Positions 41,508 to 50,787 of a stretch of DNA of 64,000 nucleotides are shown piece after piece; the stretch's first letter is position 1, and the number at the start of each line of letters is the position of its first letter. The stretch is from Alkaliphilus sp. B6464. GTDB lineage: Bacteria; Bacillota; Clostridia; Peptostreptococcales; Natronincolaceae. The notes below the pieces were generated by a model. It was not told the DNA's origin. It worked only from the letters and a program-made list of their open reading frames with translations, and did not search any database. The translations under genes were made by a program, and so were the position numbers. Location: NCBI RefSeq assembly GCF_018141165.1, contig NZ_CP058557.1:2542001-2606000 (forward strand), in the 5' to 3' direction.

Positions 41508-41894
41508 ATGGAGATCTTTCAAATAGTTGCTATTGGTTTGGTCGCTACTATATTATCTGTATTAATAAAAAATGAAAAGCCAGAAATTGGATTGTATATT
41601 AGCCTCGTAGCAGGTGTAATTATATTTTTATTTATAGCGACTAGGCTTCAATCGGTTATTGAAATACTTAGTCAGTTAGCAAATAAAATAAATATTGATT
41701 CTATTTATTTATCTACAATTTTAAAAATAGTTGGTATAGCATACATAGCAGAGTTTGGGGCCCAAATTTGCAAGGATGCAGGTGAAGGAGTAATGGCATC
41801 TAAAATTGAATTTGCAGGAAAGATTCTTATTATGGTAATGGCAGTACCGATTCTAGTCTCTTTAATGGATTTGATTATCAATATGGTACCTTAG
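41508..41894 (+). CDS. spoIIIAD: SpoIIIAD
   Basis: 128 residues, about four membrane helices. 'LKIVGIAYIAEFGAQICKDAGEGVMASKIEFAGKILIMVMAVPIL' is the SpoIIIAD signature. It shares its helical layout with SpoIIIAC. AAGGATGTG overlaps the region before the ATG. Confidence 0.93.
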   Translation: MEIFQIVAIGLVATILSVLIKNEKPEIGLYISLVAGVIIFLFIATRLQSVIEILSQLANKINIDSIYLSTILKIVGIAYIAEFGAQICKDAGEGVMASKIEFAGKILIMVMAVPILVSLMDLIINMVP

Positions 41895-41905
41895 GATGTG
41901 AAAAA

Positions 41906-43087
41906 ATGAAAAAAATTAAAAATATCTTAGTTTTAACTATGATATTACTTATTGCTTTTGCTGGGGTGTCTTGGGCTAATGAAGATGCTGTTACCCCGGA
42001 AAGTATAATTGCCGATCAACTAGACAAGCTTAACATTAATGATTTACAGCAAATAATTGATTCTATGAATGATGATTTAGAAGAATATATCCCTAAAATT
42101 GAAATAAAGCCTGTTATAACTAAAATACTTAAGGGAGAAGGTATTATATCGTTGCAAGATATAATAAATGGAACTATAAAATATTTTTTTAAGGAGGTTG
42201 TAGCTAACTGGAAAATATTAGGACAGATAATAGTTTTATCCGCTATATATGCTATATTAAGTAATCTGCAGAGTGCATTTGAAAATGATGCTGTAGGGAA
42301 ATTAGCATATACTGTATGTTATTTAGTTATTATTACGATTACTATTAAAAGTTTTATGATAGCTATCAACTTAGGTAAAGAAACTATCGATACAATGGTT
42401 ACGTTTATGCAGGCACTACTACCAATTTTACTTGCAATATTAATTGCAATGGGAGGACTAAAAACTTCGGCTTTTTTTCATCCAGTTTTACTAGGATCAA
42501 TTGGTTTTATAGGAACAATAATAAAATCTGTAGTATTACCATTAATACTATTTTCTGCAGTTTTAGCGATAGTCAACAATCTTTCGTCTAAAGTGCAAGT
42601 AACAAAACTGGCTAGCTTATTAAAGCAATCGGCAGTAGTTATATTAGGTTTTGTTTTAACCGCGTTTATTGGAATAATATCTATACAGGGAATAACGGCA
42701 TCAACTGTAGATGGTATTACAATAAGGACGGCTAAATTTGCAGTAGATAAGTTTATACCTATTGTAGGAGGATTTTTATCTGATGCTATGGACACAGTAA
42801 TTGGATATTCACTGCTACTTAAAAATAGTATTGGTGTAATAGGTTTGATTGCGATTTTTATTATTTGCTTAATCCCTATGGTTAAAATCATTGCATTGAT
42901 AACTATATATAAAATATGCTCTGCTATTGTAGAGCCAATTTCACAAAGCCAGCTGGCAGATTGTTTAAATCATATGAGTAACTCATTAGTCCTAATATTT
43001 GCAACAGTATCTTCAGTAGCAATTATGTTTTTTATCACGATAACTATTATAGTTGGCGCAGGTAATATTACAGTAATGATGAGGTAG
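41906..43087 (+). CDS. spoIIIAE: SpoIIIAE
   Basis: 393 residues. Signal peptide (to 'SWANEDAV') then seven or so membrane segments. Conserved 'GGLKTSAFFHPVLLGSIGFIGTIIKSVVLPLI', 'LKQSAVVILGFVLTAFIGIISIQGITAS' and 'KFIPIVGGFLSDAMDTVIG' are visible. It is the largest membrane component of the channel. It follows spoIIIAD by 11 bases. Confidence 0.95.
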   Translation: MKKIKNILVLTMILLIAFAGVSWANEDAVTPESIIADQLDKLNINDLQQIIDSMNDDLEEYIPKIEIKPVITKILKGEGIISLQDIINGTIKYFFKEVVANWKILGQIIVLSAIYAILSNLQSAFENDAVGKLAYTVCYLVIITITIKSFMIAINLGKETIDTMVTFMQALLPILLAILIAMGGLKTSAFFHPVLLGSIGFIGTIIKSVVLPLILFSAVLAIVNNLSSKVQVTKLASLLKQSAVVILGFVLTAFIGIISIQGITASTVDGITIRTAKFAVDKFIPIVGGFLSDAMDTVIGYSLLLKNSIGVIGLIAIFIICLIPMVKIIALITIYKICSAIVEPISQSQLADCLNHMSNSLVLIFATVSSVAIMFFITITIIVGAGNITVMMR

Positions 43088-43095
43088 GTGATATA

Positions 43096-43725
43096 GTGGA
43101 ACTTCTGAGAGAGTGGATTATTACAATAATATCAGTCATTATATTTGTAGCATTTGTAGAAATATTGATACCTAATTCAAATCATAAAAGGTATATAAAT
43201 GTGGTGGTTGGATTCTTGCTTATGATAGTTATATTAAATCCAATAACAAATCTTATAGGTGGTGAAATTGATTTTCAGGAGGGAGTTATTAAGACATCTA
43301 ATCAATTAGAGTTAGCAACAGCTAAAAATCGAATAAATAACATTCAAACTAGTAATAACGAAGCTGTTGTTAAATTATACAAAAATGAAATTAGCAAGCA
43401 ACTCAAAAGTCGTATTGAAGAAAACACAGAATATATTGTTAAAGAGATACTAGTCGAAATCGAAGATGACAGTAAAAGTTCCAACTTTGGTTTAATTGAT
43501 AGTTTTAGCATTACATTAAAGGAAACTAATAAATACAAAGAGCCTCCAAAGACGAAAATTGAGCCAGTACAAATAAATGTATCTTTAGGAAGAAAAAATA
43601 ATAATACTGTAGAGGCTCATAGCATATTGATTAATAATGAGAGTGATCTACTAAAGGACGATATTAGTAATTTTTACAATGTATCAAAGGATAACATAAA
43701 TATTTATGTACTTAAGAGTAATTAA
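43096..43725 (+). CDS. spoIIIAF: SpoIIIAF
   Basis: 209 residues. GTG start behind AGGTGATATA. Two N-terminal membrane helices ('WIITIISVIIFVAFVEILIPNSNHKRYINVVVGFLLMIVILNPI') are the family signature. A ring-forming soluble domain follows ('IVKEILVEIEDDSKSS'). It resembles the ring-building motif of secretion systems. Confidence 0.92.
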   Translation: MELLREWIITIISVIIFVAFVEILIPNSNHKRYINVVVGFLLMIVILNPITNLIGGEIDFQEGVIKTSNQLELATAKNRINNIQTSNNEAVVKLYKNEISKQLKSRIEENTEYIVKEILVEIEDDSKSSNFGLIDSFSITLKETNKYKEPPKTKIEPVQINVSLGRKNNNTVEAHSILINNESDLLKDDISNFYNVSKDNINIYVLKSN

Positions 43726-43745
43726 CTAAGTTAGGGGGAAGGACT

Positions 43746-44336
43746 ATGAGGATAAAGGAAATTAAGGATCTATTAAAGGAATTAATATCAAAGAAACATG
43801 TAGCTAATATTATTGTAATTCTTGCAGTAGCCATAATTGCTTTAATATTTTCAAGTGATTTTCTAGTTAAAGATTCAAGTGCGAAAAACAATATTAAAGA
43901 AACTGTAGGAGACACATTTGTTAAACAAGAAGAAGTATTTAAAACAGAGGAAGAAATAGTAGAGGTGAGATTAAAGAAGATACTTGAGAGGATAAAAGGT
44001 TCTGGTGAGGTAGAGGTTATGGTTACATTTGAAATGGGTTCAGAAATTATTCCAGCATCTAATACTGTTGAAACTAAAGATACTACAGAAGAGAAGGATT
44101 CTAATGGTGGCATTAGGACCGTTACATCTCAAAATCTTACAGAAAATATTGTTACTACAAATGATAACACTGGGAATAAACCTCTAGTAATAAAAGAAAT
44201 TAAACCTCGGGTAAAGGGTGTAATTGTTGTAGCCGAAGGAGCTGACGATATAGAAGTAAAAATGCAGTTATATGATGCGGTAAAAACTGTGCTGCAAGTC
44301 TCGGGGGATCGAGTTCAGGTTTATACTAGAAACTAA
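43746..44336 (+). CDS. spoIIIAG: SpoIIIAG
   Basis: 196 residues. N-terminal membrane helix ('IIVILAVAIIALIFSSDF'), then a ring-building domain split by an insertion: 'LKKILERIKGSGEVEVMVTFEMGS', a Thr/Glu-rich insertion (about 105-140), and 'VIKEIKPRVKGVIVVAEGADDIEVKMQLYDAVKTVL'. In B. subtilis SpoIIIAG forms a large 30-subunit ring in the intermembrane space. AGGGGGAAGG precedes the ATG. Confidence 0.95.
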   Translation: MRIKEIKDLLKELISKKHVANIIVILAVAIIALIFSSDFLVKDSSAKNNIKETVGDTFVKQEEVFKTEEEIVEVRLKKILERIKGSGEVEVMVTFEMGSEIIPASNTVETKDTTEEKDSNGGIRTVTSQNLTENIVTTNDNTGNKPLVIKEIKPRVKGVIVVAEGADDIEVKMQLYDAVKTVLQVSGDRVQVYTRN

Positions 44337-44401
44337 ATAATAGTAATAAACATTGATTATAAATAAATTAATTCATAAAATATTTTTAGGGGGTAATTTA
44401 T

Positions 44402-45163
44402 ATGAAATTTTCAGTTAAAGCAAGAAAAAACTTTGTTATCTTCTCATTAGTGCTAATGTTAGGTGTCATAAGTTATGTTAATTATAGCTTAAATCAGCAA
44501 GCGCTTCTTGAAACTTCTAGCGAACTTGAGAAATATGAATTAGCAATGATGGAAGAACATGGTATATTAGATGACTTGTTAGATGAAGAAGCTGTGTTTA
44601 AAGAAAATGAAGAAGTGGAAGTTGCAGAGGAAGCTCCTCCTGTTGGAGATGAATTAGCAGTGGAAGATAAAGAAGAAATAGAGAAGATAGAGAAGAAAGA
44701 AATTACAAATGCAGTAATTGTTGACAGTGCAGATACTAATGAGCTAACAGAATTAGCGCAAGCTACCGATATCGAAATCTCTGAAACAGTGACAAGTAAA
44801 AAATTGATGAAAAGTAACACTTATTTTATTGAGAGTAAATTAGAAAGAGATAAGAAAAGAAGTGAAATGATTAGTAATCTAAATGATATTATAAATGGAC
44901 AAAATACTAGTGAGGAGATAAGAGATCAAGCTGTAAGTATGAAGCTAAGTACAATTACAAGTACCGAGAAAGAAGTATTTATAGAAAATATGATTATGGC
45001 AAAGGGCTTTAATGATGTGATTGTATATTTAAGTGATCAGTCAATTAATATTGTTGTAAGTAGTGACAACTTAACAGAAAAGGATGTTGCCAAAATAGTT
45101 GATATAGTAAACAGAGAAACCGACATTGCAATGGATAATATTATTATTATGAGTAAGAAATAG
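44402..45163 (+). CDS. spoIIIAH: SpoIIIAH
   Basis: 253 residues. N-terminal helix ('FVIFSLVLMLGVISYVNYSLNQ'), an acidic linker (residues 50-100), then the YscJ/FliF-like domain ('SKLERDKKRSEMISNLNDIINGQNTSEEIRDQA...FIENMIMAKGFNDVIVYLSDQSINIVV'). It pairs with SpoIIQ of the forespore across the septal space. Last gene of the operon. A sigma-A-type promoter starts right after it. Confidence 0.94.
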   Translation: MKFSVKARKNFVIFSLVLMLGVISYVNYSLNQQALLETSSELEKYELAMMEEHGILDDLLDEEAVFKENEEVEVAEEAPPVGDELAVEDKEEIEKIEKKEITNAVIVDSADTNELTELAQATDIEISETVTSKKLMKSNTYFIESKLERDKKRSEMISNLNDIINGQNTSEEIRDQAVSMKLSTITSTEKEVFIENMIMAKGFNDVIVYLSDQSINIVVSSDNLTEKDVAKIVDIVNRETDIAMDNIIIMSKK

Positions 45164-45169
45164 AACTGT

Positions 45170-45198
45170 TTGTCAATGAAGGCTAGATTTGGTATAAT
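45170..45198 (+). promoter_or_regulatory. Sigma-A-type promoter for the Asp23 gene
   Basis: TTGTCA (45170) and TATAAT (45193) with a 17-base spacer. A structured leader of about 120 nt follows (GCTC...GAGC and CCGATG-TTAC-GGCATCGG hairpins) before the gene at 45329. The promoter uncouples this housekeeping gene from the sporulation operon. Confidence 0.75.
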
Positions 45199-45328
45199 GA
45201 ATTTATCTTTGATGTATTGCTAATGCTCCTCTTTCAATCAACTGGAGGGCGAGCACTACATCCTCGAAATAACAATCGTCCGATGTTACGGCATCGGTTT
45301 ATAAAATTGACATTCAGGGGGTGAAAGA

Positions 45329-45721
45329 ATGGATACAATTGAAAATCTAGAGTATGGCGAAGTTAAGATTGTAGATGATGTTGTAGCAACAATTGCTGGA
45401 TTGGCCGCTACTGAAGTTAAAGGAGTAGCTGGAATGAGTGGAGGATTTGTAGGAGATATTGCAGAAATTCTAGGAAAGAAAAGTCTTTCTAAAGGTGTAA
45501 AAGTAGAGGTAAAAGAGAAGGTCGCTAACATTGATCTATATATTATTGTTGAATATGGAACAAAAATTCCTGATGTAGCTTGGGAAATTCAAGAAAATGT
45601 AAAAAAAACTATAGAAACAATGACTGGCATAGAAGTTAATGAAGTAAATATACACGTACAAGGAGTAAATTTTACTAATGAAAGTGTAGAGCAAGAAGGA
45701 CAATTACAACAGTCAAAATAA
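45329..45721 (+). CDS. Asp23/Gls24-family protein (YqhY-like)
   Basis: 130 residues. 'GEVKIVDDVVATIAGLAATEVKGVAGMSGG', 'KGVKVEVKEKVANIDLYIIVEYGTKIPDVAWEIQENVKKTIETMTGIEVNEVNIHVQGV' is the full Asp23 domain in its usual order. In Bacillus, YqhY in the same place (between spoIIIAH and nusB) is tied to acetyl-CoA carboxylase control. It is cytoplasmic, possibly membrane-associated. CAGGGGGTG precedes the ATG. Confidence 0.92.
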   Translation: MDTIENLEYGEVKIVDDVVATIAGLAATEVKGVAGMSGGFVGDIAEILGKKSLSKGVKVEVKEKVANIDLYIIVEYGTKIPDVAWEIQENVKKTIETMTGIEVNEVNIHVQGVNFTNESVEQEGQLQQSK

Positions 45722-45724
45722 CTA

Positions 45725-45768
45725 TAAGCTAAACTAACCCTCTAAAAATAGAGGGTTAGTTTAGCTTA
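45725..45768. repeat. Long perfect inverted repeat after the Asp23 gene
   Basis: TAAGCTAAACTAACCCTCT and its exact inverse (45750-45768) flank AAAAAT. Neither strand has a proper T-run directly after the stem on the plus side (ACAATAG), so it may act as an mRNA-stabilising or weak terminating hairpin. Confidence 0.7.
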
Positions 45769-45904
45769 CAATAGTGTTACTATACGGTAAAATGAAAATT
45801 AAAATTTAATTTTGTCTCCAAGGAGTTTAAAATTGCTAGTTACATAGAACAATATATAATATATAATAATGCCATATACTACGTAATATAATAGGAGGAA
45901 AAAA

Positions 45905-46321
45905 ATGAGCAGAAAATTAGCTAGAGAACTTAGCATGAAAGTATTATTTGAGATGCATATAAATAATGACTTTGACTTGAAAAAGGCAGAGCATCATATT
46001 TTTGAGGGGAGTATTGAGGAAAAACAAAAGGATTATATATACGATGTATTAAATGAAGTTATTGTTAATCTAACTGATATAGATAGAGTTATAGAGGAGT
46101 ATTCTAAGGGGTGGAAACTGAATCGTATTGCTAACGTTGATTTAGCAATCTTAAGATTAGCTTTTGCGGAAATCCTCTATATAGAGGATATTCCATACAG
46201 AGTATCTATTAATGAAGCTGTCGAATTAGCAAAATTATATGGTTCTGATGAAACACCATCTTTTATTAATGGTATTTTAGGTAAATATGTAGAAAAAGCA
46301 GGACTAAAAGAAGATGAGTAA
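45905..46321 (+). CDS. nusB: Transcription antitermination factor NusB
   Basis: 138 residues, all helical. 'SRKLARELSMKVLFEMHIN' is the Arg-rich N-terminus that binds boxA RNA. 'NRIANVDLAILRLAFAEILYIEDIPYRVSINEAVELAKLYGSDETPSFINGILGK' is the family signature. It acts with NusE in rRNA antitermination. TAGGAGG before the ATG. Its stop overlaps the start of the next gene. Confidence 0.96.
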   Translation: MSRKLARELSMKVLFEMHINNDFDLKKAEHHIFEGSIEEKQKDYIYDVLNEVIVNLTDIDRVIEEYSKGWKLNRIANVDLAILRLAFAEILYIEDIPYRVSINEAVELAKLYGSDETPSFINGILGKYVEKAGLKEDE

Positions 46322-47285
46322 TGAAGCTATATTAGGCTTAGATACTTCTAATTATACTACTTCGATGACATTAATGACATTAGATGGTCAGGTAATATAT
46401 GATGCTAGAAAATTACTACCTGTGGATAAAGGTAAAAAGGGTTTAAGACAATCGGATGCACTTTTTCATCATATTAAACATATACCTATTTTAGCTGATG
46501 AGATAACAAAAAGTAGCAAGACTTTTAGCATCGTTGCAATTAGTGCATCAACAAGACCTAGGCCGGTTGAGGATTCGTACATGCCAGTCTTTTTAGCATC
46601 AAAATCTTATGGTGAAACTATGAGCAAGCTATGGCATATTCCTTTTTTTGAATTTAGTCATCAAGAGGGACACATTGCGGCTGGATTATGGTCCGAACAA
46701 TTAGATTTTAAGGAGGATTTTATAGCTCTTCATATATCAGGAGGTACCACAGAAATATTAAAGGTTAAACCACTTGATGTAGGGTATGAAATTAAAATAA
46801 TTGGTGGAAGTAGCGATATAAGTGCAGGGCAGTTAATAGATCGGATTGGAACTAAGATGGGACTACCTTTTCCATCAGGATCTCACCTAGAAAAGATAAG
46901 TAAAAATATTAAAAGTGTAGATTTTAATGCGCCTTTTTCTGTAGCAAATAATACAGTTAGCTTTTCTGGTCCTGAAACGTATTTTTCAAGACTTATAAAT
47001 GATGGTACTATAAAATATGATGAAATTTCCTATGCTACATTTGACTGTATAGCTAAGTCTCTTGTTTTATTAATTAAAGGGGTAATAAAACAATATAACC
47101 TTAAAAAAGTATTAATCGTAGGCGGCGTAGCCTCTAATGGTCAAATTCGTTCACATTTATCGGACAAACTTTCAAAGGAAAATATTAATATTTATTTTGC
47201 TAATTCTAAATATTGTACAGATAATGCTGTAGGAGTAGCGGCTCTTGGATTATTTCAATATTTAAAGCAAAATTATACAATTTAG
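46314..47285 (+). CDS. TsaD/Kae1-like protein (O-sialoglycoprotein endopeptidase family paralogue)
   Basis: 323 residues of the ASKHA fold. 'AILGLDTSNYTTSMTLMTLDG', a metal-site-like 'FFEFSHQEGHIAAGLW' (HxxxH), 'LHISGGTTEILKV' and 'VLIVGGVASNGQIRSHL' are visible. Clostridia carry this divergent paralogue next to nusB in addition to true TsaD. Whether it acts in t6A synthesis is unknown. It overlaps nusB by 8 bases. Confidence 0.85.
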   Translation: MSNEAILGLDTSNYTTSMTLMTLDGQVIYDARKLLPVDKGKKGLRQSDALFHHIKHIPILADEITKSSKTFSIVAISASTRPRPVEDSYMPVFLASKSYGETMSKLWHIPFFEFSHQEGHIAAGLWSEQLDFKEDFIALHISGGTTEILKVKPLDVGYEIKIIGGSSDISAGQLIDRIGTKMGLPFPSGSHLEKISKNIKSVDFNAPFSVANNTVSFSGPETYFSRLINDGTIKYDEISYATFDCIAKSLVLLIKGVIKQYNLKKVLIVGGVASNGQIRSHLSDKLSKENINIYFANSKYCTDNAVGVAALGLFQYLKQNYTI

Positions 47286-47303
47286 AGGAGGTATATTTAT
47301 AAG

Positions 47304-48530
47304 ATGCAAATTAAAGCCCTCTCTATCTCTGAAGTTAATCAATATATTAAAAGAATTTTAGTTAGCGATCCGATTTTAGGTCATATTCATGTAAAAGGTG
47401 AAGTTTCAAACTATAAATTTCATAGTAGCGGCCATATGTATTTTACTTTAAAAGACCAAAATAGCAGAATTAATTGTGTTATGTTTAAATCTAATTGTGA
47501 AAAATTGAAGTTTCTTCCAAATGAGGGAATGAGCCTAATTTGCAAGGGATATGTATCTATATATGAAAGAGATGGACAGTATCAATTATATGTTACTGAT
47601 ATGGAACCTCTAGGTCTTGGTTCACTTCACCTGGCCTATCAACAATTGAAAGACAGATTAGATAAGGAAGGTATTTTTGATATTAAATATAAAAAACAAC
47701 TTCCTTATATCCCTAGAAAAATTGCAATTATTACATCCCCCACTGGGGCGGCTATTAGAGATATTATTTCAGTCATATTCCGAAGATTCCCAAAGGTAGA
47801 GCTATATGTTTTTCCTGTTTTAGTACAGGGAGAAGCAGCATCAACATCTATTGCTAATGCTATAGACTTATGTAATAGATTTTCAGACATTGATATTGCT
47901 ATTATTGGACGTGGTGGCGGTTCTATGGAAGAACTATGGGCATTTAATGAAGAAAAGGTAGCTAGAGCTATATTTAATAGTCATGTTCCTATAGTGTCAG
48001 CTGTTGGTCATGAAACAGATTTTACAATTGCAGATTTTGTTGCTGATTTAAGAGCACCTACTCCGTCTGCAGCTGCAGAGCTAGTTGTACCAGATATACT
48101 TAATATAAAAGACTATATGAACTCAGCTAAAAAAAGATTACTTTATTTTATGAACATTAAAATTAAGGAGTTAGAACAAAGATTATATTTAATTGAAAAT
48201 AACTATTTCTTTAAGTATCCTTTAAATCAAATATATGATAAGCAACAATATATAGATGAATTATTACAGAGGCTCAATAAATATTTAAGGACTAAAATAG
48301 AATTTAATGAGAGACATTTAATGTACTTAGGTGAACGACTAAATGGACTAAGTCCTCTATCAGTATTTTCAAGGGGGTACTCAATAGTAAGGGATGAAAA
48401 AAATCAAATAATTAAATCTGTAGATCAAGTTAGAATGGATAGAATATTAAGTATTGATTTAATAGATGGTGAAATTAGCTGTAGAGTCATTAAATGTATA
48501 AAGGAGGAAAAGGCCTTTGTCAAATCTTAA
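47304..48530 (+). CDS. xseA: Exodeoxyribonuclease VII large subunit
   Basis: 408 residues. N-terminal OB fold ('HVKGEVSNYKFHSSGHMYFTLKD'), then the catalytic domain ('IAIITSPTGAAIRDIISVIFRRFP', 'AIIGRGGGSMEELWAFNEEKVARAIF', 'VSAVGHETDFTIADFVADLRAPTPSAAAEL') and a coiled coil. It degrades single-stranded DNA with XseB. Its end overlaps xseB. Confidence 0.96.
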   Translation: MQIKALSISEVNQYIKRILVSDPILGHIHVKGEVSNYKFHSSGHMYFTLKDQNSRINCVMFKSNCEKLKFLPNEGMSLICKGYVSIYERDGQYQLYVTDMEPLGLGSLHLAYQQLKDRLDKEGIFDIKYKKQLPYIPRKIAIITSPTGAAIRDIISVIFRRFPKVELYVFPVLVQGEAASTSIANAIDLCNRFSDIDIAIIGRGGGSMEELWAFNEEKVARAIFNSHVPIVSAVGHETDFTIADFVADLRAPTPSAAAELVVPDILNIKDYMNSAKKRLLYFMNIKIKELEQRLYLIENNYFFKYPLNQIYDKQQYIDELLQRLNKYLRTKIEFNERHLMYLGERLNGLSPLSVFSRGYSIVRDEKNQIIKSVDQVRMDRILSIDLIDGEISCRVIKCIKEEKAFVKS

Positions 48531-48747
48531 TTTTGAAGAAGCGCTAACTAAATTAGAGGAAGCTGTTAATAAGTTAGAGAAAGAGCAATTATCTTTAGAT
48601 GATTCCTTAAAAATATTTGAGGAAGGAATAAATTTATATCGTTTATGTAGCAAAGAGCTTAATGAAGTTGAGAAAAAGATAAATACAATCGTAGAAGAAA
48701 ATGGTGAGTTTAAAGAAGTGCCATTTGAATACGAGGAGGGTGAGTAA
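48517..48747 (+). CDS. xseB: Exodeoxyribonuclease VII small subunit
   Basis: 76 residues: 'NFEEALTKLEEAVNKLEKEQLSLDDSLKIFEEGINLYRLCSKELNEVEKKI' is the XseB helical hairpin. TTG start at 48517, nine bases after AAAGGAGG, lying inside the xseA end. Translationally coupled. Confidence 0.94.
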   Translation: MSNLNFEEALTKLEEAVNKLEKEQLSLDDSLKIFEEGINLYRLCSKELNEVEKKINTIVEENGEFKEVPFEYEEGE

Positions 48748-49635
48748 ATGATTTTCAAGGATCAATTAAATAACTATATTGAGTTAATTAATGCCCAACT
48801 TTCTAGTTATCTTGACTATGAAAAGGGACATAACAATAAATTAATAGAATCTATGAAGTATAGTTTATTGGCAGGCGGTAAAAGATTAAGACCAATTCTT
48901 GCATTAGCTTCCTATGATTTGTTTGGAGAGGATATTCAAGAGGTTATGCCGTATGCATGTGCATTAGAAATGATACATACCTATTCTTTAATTCATGATG
49001 ATTTGCCAGCTATGGATAATGATGACTATAGAAGGGGTAAATTAACTAATCATAAAATATATGGAGAAGGAATTGCAATCCTTGCTGGTGATGGTTTGCT
49101 AAACTACTCTTTTGAGATTATGTTAGATAATGCTCTAAAGCATAAAGATATGTATTCACATATTAGAAGTATTAAAGAAATTGCTAATAGTGCTGGAATT
49201 AATGGAATGATTGGTGGACAAATAGTTGACCTCGAAAGTGAAAATAAAGCTGTAAAACAAGAAACTCTTAACTACATACATATGAATAAAACTGCTGCAC
49301 TGATTATTGCTCCTTTAAAAGTAGGAGCTATTATTGGCGGTGCTAGAGAGGAAGATATTAAATGTATGGAAGAAATAGGCTCAAATTTGGGACTAGCATT
49401 TCAAATCACGGATGACATACTAGATGTTATAGGCGATGAAAGCAAGCTAGGAAAAAGTATTGGGAGTGATATGGAAAAACACAAGTCTACATACGCATCT
49501 TTGTTTGGTATAGAATCTTCTATTGAGCGTGTAAAAGAGCTAACTGATAATGTAAACTCTCTACTTAAACCATATAGTGACAAGTCGAATTTTCTTTTAG
49601 AGCTGAGTAATTATCTAATGAAAAGAGAGTTCTAA
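48748..49635 (+). CDS. ispA: Farnesyl/geranyl diphosphate synthase
   Basis: 295 residues. The first Asp-rich motif is 'LIHDDLPAMDNDDYRRG' (chain-length pattern of farnesyl synthases), the second 'FQITDDILDVIGD', plus 'GGKRLRPILALAS' and 'GLLNYSFEIML'. It condenses IPP with allylic diphosphates, and Dxs, which starts the upstream pathway, is encoded 1.8 kb downstream. It starts directly after the xseB TAA. Confidence 0.95.
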   Translation: MIFKDQLNNYIELINAQLSSYLDYEKGHNNKLIESMKYSLLAGGKRLRPILALASYDLFGEDIQEVMPYACALEMIHTYSLIHDDLPAMDNDDYRRGKLTNHKIYGEGIAILAGDGLLNYSFEIMLDNALKHKDMYSHIRSIKEIANSAGINGMIGGQIVDLESENKAVKQETLNYIHMNKTAALIIAPLKVGAIIGGAREEDIKCMEEIGSNLGLAFQITDDILDVIGDESKLGKSIGSDMEKHKSTYASLFGIESSIERVKELTDNVNSLLKPYSDKSNFLLELSNYLMKREF

Positions 49636-49652
49636 TTTAAGGAGGAACATCA

Positions 49653-50102
49653 GTGAATTTTGTTAAATTAATTGGTGAAAATAAGATTTTGTGGGTGGCG
49701 TTTTTATCTTGGTTTATAGCGCAGGCAATAAAGGTAGTTCATACATTTATTAAAAGCAGACGAATCGATTTTACCAGGTTTGTGGGTTCTGGAGGGATGC
49801 CAAGTTCTCATGCTTCATTCGTAATGGGACTTACAACAGCTGTAGGACTGACACATGGATGGGATTCCGCCTATTTTGCTATTTGCTTATGTTTTTCACT
49901 TGTAATTATGTATGATGCCGCAGGTGTAAGAAGAGCAGTAGGCAAACAGGCAATTATATTAAATAAAATGATTGAAGATATGCATCATAAAAAGGAGAAA
50001 AGATTGACTGAAAAGAGACTAAAGGAGTTAATTGGTCATACACCAGTAGAAGTGTTTGCAGGTGCTATTTTAGGTATATTATTGGCTAATTTAATGATTT
50101 GA
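49653..50102 (+). CDS. Divergent PAP2-family (DUF212, YuiD-like) membrane protein
   Basis: 149 residues. 'WFIAQAIKVVHTFIKSRRIDFTRFVGSGGMPSSHASFVMGLTTAVGL' holds the GGMPSSHS/A-type phosphatase motif, 'MYDAAGVRRAVGKQA' the second, and 'LIGHTPVEVFAGAILGILLA' the third. It is an integral membrane protein probably acting on lipid phosphates such as prenyl phosphates, fitting its place after ispA. GTG start behind AAGGAGG. Confidence 0.9.
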   Translation: MNFVKLIGENKILWVAFLSWFIAQAIKVVHTFIKSRRIDFTRFVGSGGMPSSHASFVMGLTTAVGLTHGWDSAYFAICLCFSLVIMYDAAGVRRAVGKQAIILNKMIEDMHHKKEKRLTEKRLKELIGHTPVEVFAGAILGILLANLMI

Positions 50103-50127
50103 TTACAATAAGTTTCTATGCTATAAT
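50099..50127 (+). promoter_or_regulatory. Sigma-A-type promoter of OLE RNA
   Basis: TTGATT (50099) and TATAAT (50122) with a 17-base spacer, overlapping the stop codon of the preceding gene. It would start RNA near 50134. Confidence 0.7.
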
Positions 50128-50134
50128 GTTCTAT

Positions 50135-50740
50135 GATTAATTTGTAGTGATGCAGTATTCTAGTCAATTAAATTAACCTCGAAGGCGGGGCTAAAAATCC
50201 GTTGAAGGGCATATCGATGAAGTTCCTAGTTTCGGCCGCTGACGCCCAGTTGGGGGTCGGTTCTGGGAGTAAGAGGTGGGGGCGATCCGCAATGGCATGC
50301 GGGCGTTGACCCTTGCCTCGTGGAGACCGACTTCAGTTATGTGAAGAGGGGGAACCTGCAATTTTGTATGAAAGTGCGATTGAGCAGTGTAGCCTGCCTT
50401 GAGTGATATAGGCAGATAAGTAGATCAGTTTCCAGAAGCCAGGGCCCGGTGAAAGGATCCATCGCTACTTGAAACCTATGTTGCAAAAGAGGCTAAGGGT
50501 TAATTTAATTGTTGAGGAAAACTCCTAGACTGTTCATATTGAGGTATATTAAGGATTACAGTGCGGACTAAGTGGCAATCCAGTCTTACTATTGGTGACA
50601 AAGTAGATATCGGTTTAAAGGGAAACCGCTGCAATGGTGACAGGCAGTACTGATTTGGGAAATCCAACTGGACCTAAGCCGTAAAATTTACTTACTATAC
50701 TATCACTGCTTATGGAGCTGGTAGCATATGCTATCAGCTT
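50135..50740 (+). ncRNA. ole: OLE RNA (ornate, large, extremophilic)
   Basis: About 600 bases of GC-richer, strongly structured, non-coding DNA between the isoprenoid genes and dxs. This is the conserved place of OLE RNA in Bacillus halodurans and anaerobic extremophiles. Visible structures include the CTCGAAGGCGGGGCTAAAAA start, the GGTGGGGGCGATCCGC...GCGGGCGTTGACCC region and GGCCCGGTGAAAGGATCC. A final hairpin, AGCTGGTAGC-ATAT-GCTATCAGCT, lies at 50716-50738. The OLE partner gene follows directly. OLE forms a membrane ribonucleoprotein needed for stress tolerance in known hosts. The exact ends are estimated. Confidence 0.88.
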
Positions 50741-50746
50741 TATATT
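50716..50746 (+). terminator. 3' hairpin of OLE RNA
   Basis: AGCTGGTAGC pairs with GCTATCAGCT and is followed by TTATATTTAT. It may give partial termination and let some transcripts reach oapA. Confidence 0.55.
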
Positions 50747-50787
50747 TATATAATGTAATGTTATATATAAAACATGGAGGGATAATT

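Noticed and set aside
45725-45768. Strong intrinsic terminator after the Asp23 gene
   Set aside because: The stem is perfect but no T-run follows on the plus strand; listed as an inverted repeat.
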